A stretch of 64,000 nt of DNA from CATZDY01 sp045599035 (GTDB lineage: Bacteria > Bacillota > Desulfotomaculia > Desulfotomaculales > Desulfocucumaceae): assembly GCA_045599035.1 (NCBI GenBank), contig JAZRVI010000032.1:44418-108417 (forward strand), read 5' to 3'. Each line of letters starts with the position of its first letter. The stretch's first letter is position 1. The notes beneath the pieces were generated by a model. That model did no database searches and had not been told where the DNA came from. It worked only from the letters and a program-made list of their open reading frames with translations. Positions 1-8,065 of the stretch are shown piece after piece. Made by a program: the position numbers and the translations under genes.

Positions 1-209
1 ATGTTTTTGAACGGATCAGCAAATTCGATTTCCCGGGCAATAGTTACACCGTCATTGGTGATAAGGGGAACGCCATATCTTTTTTCCAGAACTACATTCC
101 GGCCTTTGGGTCCCAAAGTCACTTTAACAGCATTGGCCAGAGCGTTTACGCCGCTTTCCAATCTCTTACGAGCGTCTTCACCAAATACAATATCTTTATT
201 TAATGGCAT
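1..209 (-). CDS. groL: GroEL chaperonin, N-terminal part (runs off the window)
   Basis: Reading the minus strand from the ATG at 209 gives a protein that begins MPLNKDIVFGEDARKRL and continues with VTLGPKGRNV, the classic start of the 60-kDa chaperonin; about 69 residues are present before the window edge. A Shine-Dalgarno sequence (GGAGG) sits 6-8 bases upstream of the ATG. GroEL forms the double-ring ATP-driven folding chamber capped by GroES. The gene lies 49 bp downstream of groES in the same orientation, so the two form one operon under the CIRCE element at 583-609. The assignment is secure; only the remainder of the gene is missing. Confidence 0.97.
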   Translation of the reverse strand, partial: MPLNKDIVFGEDARKRLESGVNALANAVKVTLGPKGRNVVLEKRYGVPLITNDGVTIAREIEFADPFKN

Positions 210-258
210 TTTTATTCCTCCTAAAATCAAAAATTAAGTTTATTTAAGCAGAAACGGT

Positions 259-540
259 TTACAGAACTCCGATTACATCCGCTTCCCGCAGAATCAAATA
301 TTCTTCGCCATCCAATTTTACTTCAGTACCAGCAAATTTGGAAAATAAAACAGTATCTCCAGCTTTCAGATCAATAGCTACTCTGGTACCATTATCCAGC
401 AAACGACCGCTGCCAACAGCAATAACTTCACCCTGCTGAGGTCTTTCTTTGGCATTATCAGGAATATACAAACCGCTCTTGGTTTTTTCTTCGCTGGGTA
501 CAGGTTTCACAATAACTCTTTCGCCTAATGGTCTAATCAC
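259..540 (-). CDS. groS: GroES co-chaperonin
   Basis: This 93-residue protein has the full cpn10 length and begins MIRPLGERVIVKP, the GroES signature start; the mobile loop follows (about residues 17-35, SEEKTKSGLYIPDNAKE) and the C-terminal strand ends in ADVIGVL. It forms the heptameric lid of the GroEL chamber in the cytoplasm. The ATG at 540 has a GGAGG sequence (revcomp of ccctcctt) at good spacing. It is the first gene of the groES-groEL operon, and its leader carries a perfect CIRCE operator, so heat-inducible repression by HrcA is expected. Nothing is unusual about the gene. Confidence 0.98.
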   Translation of the reverse strand: MIRPLGERVIVKPVPSEEKTKSGLYIPDNAKERPQQGEVIAVGSGRLLDNGTRVAIDLKAGDTVLFSKFAGTEVKLDGEEYLILREADVIGVL

Positions 541-582
541 AAGGAAGCCCTCCTTTAAATCTTATCTCTGCATTTATATTTA

Positions 583-645
583 TTAGCACTCATCTTTATT
601 GAGTGCTAATAAATATATAATATAAAAAGTCTTCCGGAAAAGCAA
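583..645 (-). promoter_or_regulatory. CIRCE operator and sigma-A promoter of groES-groEL
   Basis: Positions 583-609 hold a perfect inverted repeat TTAGCACTC-N9-GAGTGCTAA, the HrcA-binding CIRCE element. Just upstream on the minus strand are a -10 box TATTAT (617-622) and a -35-like TTGCTT (640-645) with a 17-bp spacer. The operator therefore lies at the start of the transcript, as is usual for HrcA-regulated chaperone operons. Confidence 0.95.
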
Positions 646-729
646 ATACCCTTCCCGGTTAAAAAAAGCTCTTTCAGATTAAATTTACCAGCTTACCTCC
701 TTTGTTCTCATTATTTCTCTTTTAAACTC

Positions 730-1281
730 CTATTTGCTCAGTTTATCAATATTTACCTCTTTGGCTATTTTTCCCGTTGCCGCAAAATTTATACCACTTC
801 TGCCACATTCTTTGGCCTGACCGGTTAAAATTTCCAGAGCATGGGGCAAAACTGGCCGAATAACCTCCAGGCTTTCCTGAACAGCCTTGGTACTGCCCGG
901 CAGGTTAATAATCAGACATTGCCCCCGAATGCCCGCTATCGCCCGGCTGAGCATGGCTCGATCTGTAATAGCCAGACTTTTTTGGCGAATGGCTTCCGGT
1001 ATTCCGGGTACCAGTCTTTCGACCACCTGCAAAGTGGCCTCCGGGGTATTGTCCCGGGGTGAAAATCCGGTTCCTCCAGTAGTCAAAATTAAATTGGCTT
1101 TTTGGGACAGCTCCCGCAAATTTTCGGCCAAAAGATTTAAATCATCGGGTAAAACTCTCCGCTCCAAAAATTCAAATCCTTTCATTTGAGCCAAAAAATC
1201 CTCGATTACCTGACCGCTTTGATCCTCTCTCCTGCCGACAGCTCCTTGATCGCTGGCAGTAATAATTGCTGCTTTATACAT
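730..1281 (-). CDS. mogA: Molybdenum cofactor biosynthesis protein, MogA/MoaB family
   Basis: The 183-residue protein carries the MoaB/Mog fold: start MYKAAIITASDQG, the molybdopterin-binding loop LTTGGTGFSPRD near residue 65-77, and NLPGSTKAV near residue 125-133. Family members adenylylate molybdopterin before molybdenum insertion. The ATG at 1281 is preceded by GGAG at about 7 bp. It is followed by groES in the same direction but with its own intergenic space of about 190 bp, so it is probably transcribed separately. MogA and MoaB cannot be told apart with certainty by eye; no other moa/moe gene is in the window. Confidence 0.88.
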   Translation of the reverse strand: MYKAAIITASDQGAVGRREDQSGQVIEDFLAQMKGFEFLERRVLPDDLNLLAENLRELSQKANLILTTGGTGFSPRDNTPEATLQVVERLVPGIPEAIRQKSLAITDRAMLSRAIAGIRGQCLIINLPGSTKAVQESLEVIRPVLPHALEILTGQAKECGRSGINFAATGKIAKEVNIDKLSK

Positions 1282-1360
1282 AATTACTCCTTTACCTGAG
1301 GTATAAATCCTGAAATTTGGGAAAAAATAAAGTTAAATTATTAACAAGGAGGCTTTTATT

Positions 1361-1558
1361 ATGCCTGATGTACATTGCACCGTCAACACCTGCTCTTATT
1401 GGAAACAGGGAAATTTATGCGATGCCAAAAATATTGTAATTCAGAATGATCAGGACGGCGGTTTTGCTCCTTCCGCTCAACTGGACAGCTTACAGGCTAC
1501 CCCGGCCGGAACCATTGGTGAAACCTGCTGTCAGACCTTCAAAAATCAAACCTGCTAG
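1361..1558 (+). CDS. DUF1540 small cysteine-rich protein
   Basis: A 65-residue peptide with an excellent ribosome site (AAGGAGG, 7 bp before the ATG). Cysteines fall at 6, 11, 20, 55, 56 and 65, and the N-terminal pattern HCTVNTCSYW...NLCDA matches the DUF1540 family, short metal-binding-like peptides common in Clostridia and Bacilli. Function is not known; clustered cysteines suggest a bound metal. It stands alone on the plus strand between divergent mogA and the convergent lipoprotein gene, and a shared hairpin terminator follows at 1580-1613. Confidence 0.85.
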   Translation: MPDVHCTVNTCSYWKQGNLCDAKNIVIQNDQDGGFAPSAQLDSLQATPAGTIGETCCQTFKNQTC

Positions 1559-1579
1559 CCTTTGATTCTCCCAAAATCA

Positions 1580-1613
1580 GGCTCATTCCAAAGCAATCCA
1601 TTTGGAATGAGCC
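1580..1613. terminator. Hairpin between convergent genes (bidirectional terminator)
   Basis: A 13-bp perfect stem (ggctcattccaaa / tttggaatgagcc) with an 8-base loop lies between the ends of the DUF1540 gene and the lipoprotein gene, which converge here. U-tracts on both sides are short, so termination efficiency is uncertain. Confidence 0.7.
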
Positions 1614-1622
1614 TTCAGTTTG

Positions 1623-2285
1623 CTATTTTATTTGATAATCAAAATCCAGTTCCAAATTAGATTCCAGCACTTCCCAGGCTTCCTCGTAAAAATCTTCCGG
1701 ACAATTAACCAGTTCCATATTTATAACATAAGCATAAGGCTCACCCGTATCAAGATATTTGGTTTCAGTAATCCCAGCATAATAATAGTTATACTTACTG
1801 CTTCCTTTAAAGGAAGGGTATTTGGTCATGCGGAGCAGATAATCTTGAAAGTAAACAGCTTCCGGTTCAGTACCGGACTTAGTTTCCATTTTTTCCCGAA
1901 CTGCCTCTTTCGTAAAAGTATTATCATAATATTCCTCATTAACCATTCCATAAATGTTCAGTTTCCAATAAGGATCGTCAACAATACTAAGATTATTATC
2001 CGGGGCATAACTCAGGCGAGGATAAAATCCATCTTCTTCAAAAAACCAGCCTTCCGGTGGATTAACCGAAAAACAAGGTTCTTTCTCCTTCTCAGCATAG
2101 TTTCCCAATTTGCCAAAGCTGTTATCCATATTAAAAGATAGTCGCCCGGAAGATGTCACCTGTTCCTCAACTTCTGCTCCCAAACTATCGTTGAATTCCG
2201 GGCTTTGACTGGGCATCAGGTTTTCTTCACAACCAACCAGGGTTAAAATCATAAACAGGTTTAAGATTATGATAAACTTTTTCAA
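1623..2285 (-). CDS. Putative secreted lipoprotein of unknown function
   Basis: This 220-residue protein starts with a type-II signal peptide: MKKF, a hydrophobic stretch, then the lipobox LVGC with the acylated cysteine at residue 19. The mature part is acidic and rich in Tyr, Asn and Glu; no enzymatic motif was recognised. A TTG start at 2285 is supported by GAGGAGG 7 bp upstream. It is expected to be anchored to the outer face of the cytoplasmic membrane. No neighbour suggests its role. The family was not identified. Confidence 0.75.
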   Translation of the reverse strand: MKKFIIILNLFMILTLVGCEENLMPSQSPEFNDSLGAEVEEQVTSSGRLSFNMDNSFGKLGNYAEKEKEPCFSVNPPEGWFFEEDGFYPRLSYAPDNNLSIVDDPYWKLNIYGMVNEEYYDNTFTKEAVREKMETKSGTEPEAVYFQDYLLRMTKYPSFKGSSKYNYYYAGITETKYLDTGEPYAYVINMELVNCPEDFYEEAWEVLESNLELDFDYQIK

Positions 2286-2359
2286 TTAGTCTCCTCCTCT
2301 TCAAAATTGCAGCCTGATTTATATTATATAAACTCCTGAAGCAAAAAGCAACAAATAAA

Positions 2360-2381
2360 AAAACGGCTTAAAAGCCGTTTT
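2360..2381 (-). terminator. Rho-independent terminator of rpmB
   Basis: A 10-bp stem (aaaacggctt / aagccgtttt) is followed on the minus strand by a T-rich run, directly after the rpmB stop codon. Confidence 0.85.
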
Positions 2382-2405
2382 TATTCGGAAAAAACTATTG
2401 TATTC

Positions 2406-2597
2406 TCAGACAGCCCGATTTACTTTACCGCTTCGAAGACAGCGAGTACATACCAAAATCTTGGTAGGCGTACCGTTTACAATGGCCTTAACCCTTTGCA
2501 GGTTGGGGGCCCAGGTTCTTTTGGTGCGAATATGGGAGTGACTGATTTGCATACCTACCTGTACTCCTTTACCGCAAATGCTGCATTTTCTGGCCAA
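2406..2597 (-). CDS. rpmB: 50S ribosomal protein L28
   Basis: The protein reads (M)ARKCSICGKGVQVGMQISHSH, then a basic region and the second CxxC (VCTRCLRSGK), as in zinc-ribbon L28 proteins. I place the start at the TTG at 2597 because AAAGGAGGTG lies 7 bp before it and because it yields the usual 63-residue length; a GTG at 2606 sits inside the ribosome-binding site and would add four spurious residues. Four cysteines (two CxxC pairs) indicate the zinc-binding form. It is monocistronic and followed by its own terminator. Confidence 0.95.
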   Translation of the reverse strand: MARKCSICGKGVQVGMQISHSHIRTKRTWAPNLQRVKAIVNGTPTKILVCTRCLRSGKVNRAV

Positions 2598-2758
2598 TCG
2601 TAACACCTCCTTTACAGATCACAGAGTTTATTTTAGCAAATATTGCAGACTAATGCAAGGATAGTTTTGCTTTCAGATGGAAATTTTTTATTCAAAACAG
2701 GAAAAAAGCTTAAATTGGCCAATAATAATTAATATGCCTGAAAGCACGAGGTACTTAT

Positions 2759-4807
2759 ATGTGGAACACCGCTGTTAAATTCGTCAAAGGAATTGGGGAA
2801 CGCCGAGCCGCCTTATTGCAAAAATTAAATATTTACACAGCCTGGGACTTGGTTTGTCACTTTCCCCGCCGCTATGAGGATCGCAGGAAGGTCAAATACT
2901 GCCAGGATTGCCAACCGGACGAAAGAGTTTGTCTGGCCGGTCAGGTTTTGAGCTGGGAAACTGCTCGGATTCGTCCCAAGCTCCTTTTGACCAAGGCTCG
3001 CTTAAGCGATCCCAGCGGAACTTTTACCGCAGTCTGGTTTAATCAGAGCTATTTAAAGCTGGAAGCCGGGCAAATTTGGCTGTTGGTTGGCAAGATTAAA
3101 ATTTTTCAGCAGCAAATTCAACTACAGGTGGACGAAGCCGAACCAATGGAGCCAAACCAAAACACTTTGCATCTGGGGCGAATAGTCCCAGTTTATGAAA
3201 TTACCTCCGGCTTATCTCAGAAAATATTTCGTCAGGCTGTTTGGGAATCCCTGCAAAAATGGTCTGGAAATTTATCGGAATTTTTACCTCAAACACTAAT
3301 GCAAAAATATAAATTGCTGACTTGGGCAGAAGCCTTATGGGAAGTGCATTTTCCCAGTGAAATCGCCAGACGGCAGGCAGCCCGCCAGCGGTTGGTTTTT
3401 GAAGAACTGCTTTTACACCAGCTTTTAATGCTTTGGCAAAGAAAAAGCCTGGTCAGCCAGGTCAAGCCTCATCGCTATGGGGCGACAGAAAAAACAGAAG
3501 AAGACTTTTTGGCCTCCCTGCCCTTTGAACTTACTTTGTCCCAGCAGCAGGTTTGGGCAGATATTAAGCAGGACTTGCGGCAAAATTACCCCATGTACCG
3601 ACTTTTGCAGGGGGATGTCGGCTCCGGCAAAACCATTATCAGCTTTTTAGCTCTGCAAAAGGCCGCCGCCAGCGGCTTGCAGGGAGCTTTAATGGTTCCC
3701 ACCGAAATTTTAGCTCAACAGCACTTTGAGCTTTTACAAAAAATGCTGCCGGAGGTTAAGTCTGCTTTGTTAACCGGCTCCCTTAGTCCCAAAGCCAAAG
3801 CTGCTCTTTTGCAAGCCATTGCCCAACAGGAGGTTCAACTGGTCGTTGGCACTCATGCCCTGATTCAAGAATCGGTCAACTTTCCCAAACTGGCACTGGT
3901 CATTATTGACGAGCAGCACCGCTTTGGCGTGCGGCAACGGGCTCTTCTGCAATTAAAAGGCTGTCGCCCGGATGTTTTAGTTATGACCGCCACCCCCATT
4001 CCCCGCACTTTGGCTTTAAGCCTATATGGAGATTTAGAGGTAAGCTCGATTACCGAATTGCCCCCAGGCCGCCAGCCAGTTCAAACCTATTGGTATAAGC
4101 ACAGCCAATGGCCCCAGATTTGCCAACAAATTCGGCAAATCGTCCAGGCTGGCCAGCAGGTTTATCTTATCTGTCCTCTGGTAGCCGAATCAGAAAAAAT
4201 AGATTTGGATTCCGCCCAGGCTTTTTATCAGCAATGCTCTCAAGTTGATTTTCCGGATTTGCAAATTGGCCTGCTGCATGGCCGCTTAAAATCAGAAGAA
4301 AAGAAAGCGGTTATTGAAGCCTTCCAAAACGGCCAAATTCAAATTTTGGTTGGCACTACCGTAGTAGAAGTAGGAATAAATGTAACTAAAGCCAATTTAA
4401 TGGTCATTATGGACGCTCATCGGTTTGGCCTGGCTCAACTGCACCAACTGCGGGGGCGGGTGGGACGAGGCGATCAACCGGCCTTTTGCTGCCTGGTTTC
4501 AGATCATTCCAGCCGGGAAGTTAAAGGTCGGCTGGAGGCTTTGTGCCAAGCCTCAGACGGCTTTAGTTTGGCCGAAAAGGATTTGGAATTTAGAGGGCCA
4601 GGCGAATTTTGGGGAACCCGCCAATCCGGTTTGCCCGCCTATAAAATCGCCAATCCCTTTGTCCATTTGCGAGCCTTGGAATTAGCCCGGCAGGAAGCCA
4701 AAAGCCTGCTTCAATCCGATCCCAATTTGACCCAGCCGGAAAACCAGGCTTTAGCCAAAGAGTTACAGCGTCGTTTTGGGGAATTATTAATTTCCGGCTT
4801 TGCCTGA
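2759..4807 (+). CDS. recG: ATP-dependent DNA helicase RecG
   Basis: The 682-residue length is typical for RecG. The N-terminal wedge domain begins FVKGIGERRAALLQKLNI, followed by the OB-fold region. Helicase motifs are clear: Walker A GDVGSGKT (about residue 288), DEQHRFG (DExH box, about 384), MTATPIPRTLA, then the C-terminal helicase domain with GTTVVEVGINV and QLRGRVGRG. RecG reverses stalled replication forks and migrates Holliday junctions. The ATG at 2759 has a weak GAGG 7-9 bp upstream. It ends 80 bp before the TPR gene, which seems to have its own promoter. Confidence 0.97.
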   Translation: MWNTAVKFVKGIGERRAALLQKLNIYTAWDLVCHFPRRYEDRRKVKYCQDCQPDERVCLAGQVLSWETARIRPKLLLTKARLSDPSGTFTAVWFNQSYLKLEAGQIWLLVGKIKIFQQQIQLQVDEAEPMEPNQNTLHLGRIVPVYEITSGLSQKIFRQAVWESLQKWSGNLSEFLPQTLMQKYKLLTWAEALWEVHFPSEIARRQAARQRLVFEELLLHQLLMLWQRKSLVSQVKPHRYGATEKTEEDFLASLPFELTLSQQQVWADIKQDLRQNYPMYRLLQGDVGSGKTIISFLALQKAAASGLQGALMVPTEILAQQHFELLQKMLPEVKSALLTGSLSPKAKAALLQAIAQQEVQLVVGTHALIQESVNFPKLALVIIDEQHRFGVRQRALLQLKGCRPDVLVMTATPIPRTLALSLYGDLEVSSITELPPGRQPVQTYWYKHSQWPQICQQIRQIVQAGQQVYLICPLVAESEKIDLDSAQAFYQQCSQVDFPDLQIGLLHGRLKSEEKKAVIEAFQNGQIQILVGTTVVEVGINVTKANLMVIMDAHRFGLAQLHQLRGRVGRGDQPAFCCLVSDHSSREVKGRLEALCQASDGFSLAEKDLEFRGPGEFWGTRQSGLPAYKIANPFVHLRALELARQEAKSLLQSDPNLTQPENQALAKELQRRFGELLISGFA

Positions 4808-4887
4808 GCCAACTTTATTTCTAATTTAAGAACCGTTTTAGAAATTTTATGGTATAATTAATCTAAGCAGCAAAGGAGGGTTAGCTT

Positions 4888-5820
4888 ATGGATCTTCAAG
4901 AAATTCGCAGCAAATTGGATAAATTATACAATGAAGGAGATATGCAGCAGGTAGGCCGATTTTTGCGGGAAAAAACCGCTCAAATCAAAGCCGCCCTGGG
5001 AGAACAGGCTCCGGAATATTTGGCCATGCTCAATGAATTGGGCGGGCTGTATCGGGCAGAAGGAAAATATGCCGAAGCCGAAGCCGCCTTTAAAAAAGCC
5101 AAAACCGGTTTGGCCGCCTGGGACAACCAAAGCCCGGATTATGCCACTACCATTAATAATTTGGCCGGCTTATACCGTCTAACTGGTCAATTTGCCAAGG
5201 CTGAAAAACTATTCCAGGAAACCCTGCAAATTTATGCCCAAACTGTGGGCAAAAATCACTTTCTGTACTCCAGCGGTTTGAATAATCTGGGGCTGTTATA
5301 TCAGGATCAAAAACGCTATTCGGAAGCCATTGCCCTGCACGAAGAAGCCCTGCAAATTGTCAAGCAACTGTTTTTTCAAATTGTTCCCTATGCCACCAGC
5401 CTGAATAATCTGGCCAATGCTTATCGGGCAGTAGGCCGTTTGGACGAAGCCCTAAACGCTCTTTCTGATGCCATTCAAACCTTTGAAGCTAATGATTGTC
5501 AAAAGCATCCGTTTTATGCTTCCACCCTGAACACCCTGGCCGGTGTTTATTACGATTTAGATCGCAATGCAGAAGCCGAAAAACTTTATCGGCAGGTACA
5601 GGAATTTTATCAGGAGCTGTACGGCCCCTATTGTCGGGAGTGTGCGGCAACCTCTCACAATTTATGCCTGCTGGCTTTAAAAAAGCAAAGCCTGACTGAA
5701 GCTTATGACTGGCTGCAAAAAGAAACCGAAGCCTATAAGCATTTGTTGGGCGAAGATCACCAGCTCTATCAAGACTGCCTGCGGGACTTACAGCGTTTGC
5801 AGGCCAAACTGGAGGAATAA
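4888..5820 (+). CDS. Tetratricopeptide-repeat protein
   Basis: The 310-residue protein is almost entirely TPR repeats of the kinesin-light-chain type (about 42-residue units): recurring Y...LNNLA.LY...G...EAE..F..AL motifs start near residues 45, 88, 130, 172 and 213. Such proteins are scaffolds for protein-protein contacts; no catalytic domain or signal peptide is seen. AAAGGAGGG precedes the ATG, and an extended -10 element TGGTATAAT (4850-4858) lies upstream, suggesting a promoter here. The next gene (DUF4037) starts 2 bp after the stop, so the two are translationally coupled and probably act together. Confidence 0.88.
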   Translation: MDLQEIRSKLDKLYNEGDMQQVGRFLREKTAQIKAALGEQAPEYLAMLNELGGLYRAEGKYAEAEAAFKKAKTGLAAWDNQSPDYATTINNLAGLYRLTGQFAKAEKLFQETLQIYAQTVGKNHFLYSSGLNNLGLLYQDQKRYSEAIALHEEALQIVKQLFFQIVPYATSLNNLANAYRAVGRLDEALNALSDAIQTFEANDCQKHPFYASTLNTLAGVYYDLDRNAEAEKLYRQVQEFYQELYGPYCRECAATSHNLCLLALKKQSLTEAYDWLQKETEAYKHLLGEDHQLYQDCLRDLQRLQAKLEE

Positions 5821-5822
5821 TT

Positions 5823-6761
5823 ATGCAAGGTTTGGAATTAGCTCGCCAATATTATGAACAATATGGTCGGCCTTTGTTGGAAAACCAGTTCTTCGCTCAG
5901 AAAAATCGGATTGCGGTAGGTTTGGTGGGGGACGGCTCGGAATGTTTTGGCTTTGATGACCAGATTTCCCAGGATCACGATTGGGGAGCCGGTTTTTACT
6001 TTTGGCTGACCCCGGAAGATTATCAGCAAATTGGAGCCGAACTGCAAGCCGCTTATCAGGCTTTACCCAGTGAATTTGCTGGTTTTCCCAAACGGACTTC
6101 CACTGAATTTGACGGCGAACGGGGCGGAGTTTGGCAAATTCAGACTTTCTATCACCACTTTTTGGCTCTGGAACAGCCTCCCGCCACCTGGCAGCAATGG
6201 CGGAGCCTGCCGGAAAGCAATTTGGCAGCAGCTACCAATGGAGAAGTTTTCAGCGATCCTCTGGGAGAATTTACTGCTTTTCGCAATCAGCTTTTGGAGT
6301 TCTATCCGGAAGATTTACGCCTGAAAAAAATTGCCGCCCGCTGCATGATTATGGGACAAGCCGGTCAATACAATTATGTCCGTTCAGTAGCTCGCAAGGA
6401 ATGGGTGGCTGCTCATCAGGCTTTAAGCGAATTTATCAACGCCGCTGTTTCGGCCATTTATCTGGCCAACAAACGCTATAAGCCTTTTTACAAATGGATG
6501 CACCGGGGCTTAAAAAGCCTGCCTTTGGGAGGAGAACAATTTTATGAAATGTTCCGCAATCTGACCAAATGCACCAACAAACCCAGCCCCTATGAAAAAA
6601 ATATTCAGTTAATAGAAGATATTTGTCAAGGCATTATTGCTTTATTGCAGCACTTAAATTTAACTGACAGCAACAGCAGCTTTATCTTGGATCATGCTGC
6701 TTTTGTCCAAAGCCGGATTCAAGAGGACAACCTGAAAAGACTGCCCCTGATCGCTGAATAA
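5823..6761 (+). CDS. DUF4037 protein with nucleotidyltransferase-like N-terminus
   Basis: The 312-residue protein matches the DUF4037 pattern. Residues about 30-57 contain GLVGDGSECFGFDD followed by QDHDWG, which resembles the Gly-Ser plus Asp-x-Asp metal-binding core of the minimal nucleotidyltransferase fold. The C-terminal half is helical (GQAGQYNYVRSVAR, then AVSAIYLANKRYKPFYKWM). The predicted activity is transfer of a nucleotide to an unknown acceptor. It starts 2 bp after the TPR gene. A DUF4125 gene follows after a transposon-like insertion. The family is uncharacterised as far as I know; substrate and partner roles are inference. Confidence 0.82.
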   Translation: MQGLELARQYYEQYGRPLLENQFFAQKNRIAVGLVGDGSECFGFDDQISQDHDWGAGFYFWLTPEDYQQIGAELQAAYQALPSEFAGFPKRTSTEFDGERGGVWQIQTFYHHFLALEQPPATWQQWRSLPESNLAAATNGEVFSDPLGEFTAFRNQLLEFYPEDLRLKKIAARCMIMGQAGQYNYVRSVARKEWVAAHQALSEFINAAVSAIYLANKRYKPFYKWMHRGLKSLPLGGEQFYEMFRNLTKCTNKPSPYEKNIQLIEDICQGIIALLQHLNLTDSNSSFILDHAAFVQSRIQEDNLKRLPLIAE

Positions 6762-6771
6762 TTATTTTTAA

Positions 6772-7002
6772 TGTTGGTGCGAGGAAACTCGATTTTTCAA
6801 AGCCGAGATGAACGCACCTATTTTTTTGTTTCTGTCTTGCACAAGGTATCAAAATATGATACACTCAAATAAATGGTAGGCTAGGAGCTAGCCGAACCTA
6901 ACGCTTGTGGACACTATGTAAGACTTGAGCTAACGGCTTTATGTTATCCAAGCAATAGTGGTTGAAGCAAGAAGCTCGGTAATTTATTGCCGAGTAGTTC
7001 AC
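6772..7002 (+). mobile_element. 231-bp IS200/IS605-like mini-element, copy A
   Basis: The segment starts with a nested hairpin: an outer GGTGCG/CGCACC stem with GGAAA on one side, an inner ctcg-type hairpin, and ATGAA on the other side. A short palindrome (ggtatcaaaatatgatac) follows. It ends with AAGCAAGAAGCTC, a stem (cggtaatttattgccg) and AGTAGTTCAC, which resembles right ends of IS200/IS605 (TnpB) transposons. There is no transposase reading frame. A second copy, about 85-90 percent identical by eye and inverted, lies at 51239-51460. Copy A separates DUF4037 from DUF4125 and ends 14 bp before the latter's start codon. Confidence 0.72.
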
Positions 7003-7016
7003 GAGGAGGAGATTTG

Positions 7017-7670
7017 ATGTCTAAGACCAAACAGGAATGGATTGCCGAAATTTTGCCAATTGAATGGGAAATGTTTAGCAGTGTGCATAATGCCGGAGGA
7101 CAGGCCGCCTGTCAAAGAGATCCCAAAACCTTTGAAATTATGCGTTCCAGTCAAGAGCTGGCCTGGTCAGAAGAGGTTTTGGAAAGCTATTATAAGGATC
7201 TGGTTAAAGCCAAAAACAATAACCGCAACTTAATGACTGAAAAATATGGCTGGATGATGGAATCCACTTTCCCGGCTGAATTTCAAAACAACATTAAACC
7301 CTTTTTGCCCAAATTAAACCCGGCGGTTAATCCTCTGGTTAAGGAAATAGTAGGCATGATTATGGAATGGAGCCAGGAAATCAGCCAGAATTATCCGCTG
7401 GTAGCCGAAGCAGGCCGTCCGATGGAAAGCTCTGCGGATACTCCTTTGACCACCTCCTTGGAAACCTACTTTCGGGGTGAACTGAAAACCTATTCCGCCC
7501 GCACTCTGAAATTATTGCTGGAACACCTGCAAAAACAAAAAGCCGCTGGAATCAATGTCCATCGGCAAATTTTGGAAAATACTGTTTTGCAATACGGTTA
7601 TCAGTCCCTGGAGGATGCAGAAACCAAATTGCAGGCCAAAGGCGGTTCCGGCCCCTCCTGCAACTGTTAG
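7017..7670 (+). CDS. DUF4125 family protein
   Basis: The 217-residue protein (MSKTKQEWIAEILPIEWEMF) matches DUF4125, a family often found beside DUF4037 genes in anaerobic Bacillota. It is probably cytoplasmic and helical, with EWEMFSSVHNAGGQAACQRD as a conserved early stretch and a cysteine-containing tail ending GPSCNC. I use the ATG at 7017 because GAGGAGGAG is 5-7 bp upstream; an upstream TTG at 6987 would start inside the mobile element. Function is unknown. The inserted mini-element may now supply or block its transcription. Confident for the gene, moderate for the family name. Confidence 0.8.
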   Translation: MSKTKQEWIAEILPIEWEMFSSVHNAGGQAACQRDPKTFEIMRSSQELAWSEEVLESYYKDLVKAKNNNRNLMTEKYGWMMESTFPAEFQNNIKPFLPKLNPAVNPLVKEIVGMIMEWSQEISQNYPLVAEAGRPMESSADTPLTTSLETYFRGELKTYSARTLKLLLEHLQKQKAAGINVHRQILENTVLQYGYQSLEDAETKLQAKGGSGPSCNC

Positions 7671-7693
7671 TTCAAAGGAGCCGCCCCTTTATG

Positions 7694-7723
7694 GGGGATT
7701 TTGGCTGAACAGCCAAAATCCCC
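7694..7723 (+). terminator. Strong hairpin after the DUF4125 gene
   Basis: A 13-bp perfect stem (ggggattttggct / agccaaaatcccc) with a 4-base loop follows the stop codon. The U-tract is poor, so it may be a partial terminator or an mRNA-end stabiliser. The sequence CTTCAAAGGAG or similar occurs on both sides of it (7671-7680 and 7733-7743). Confidence 0.6.
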
Positions 7724-7753
7724 TATCTTCAAACTTCAAAGGAGAAAATTTTT

Positions 7754-8065
7754 TTGCGAAAAGAAAAACCTACTTTTTTCACCTATCAGGAGCTTTTTTT
7801 GCAAATTGTTCAGGAAAACTTGCAGCGACAGCCAGCTCTAACCGAAAATTGGCTTCAAATAGCACCGCAAACCGTTCGGGAACAAATTTTGCAGCAATTT
7901 AAGCACAAGCTGGAACAGGAATATCAGGTGGAACAGGTTCTCGAACCCCAATGGCTTAACCTGGAAGCCAGCCTGGAAACCCTGACCATTCGCCTGCACC
8001 ATGTTTTTTCTAATGTTTATCTGATGCAGCAGATCAATGACAAAATCCTGGCTCGGAGAAATTAG
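7754..8065 (+). CDS. Hypothetical 103-residue protein
   Basis: The frame from a TTG at 7754 gives a Gln- and Leu-rich, mostly helical protein (MRKEKPTFFTYQELFLQIVQ). AAAGGAG lies upstream at 7738-7743, about 10 bp from the start. No family was recognised and no membrane segment or signal peptide is visible. Its codon use matches the flanking genes, so it is probably real. It is the last gene of the plus-strand TPR/DUF4037/DUF4125 group and overlaps the 3' end of convergent cobQ by 4 bp. Its role may be tied to that group; this is inference from position only. Confidence 0.6.
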   Translation: MRKEKPTFFTYQELFLQIVQENLQRQPALTENWLQIAPQTVREQILQQFKHKLEQEYQVEQVLEPQWLNLEASLETLTIRLHHVFSNVYLMQQINDKILARRN

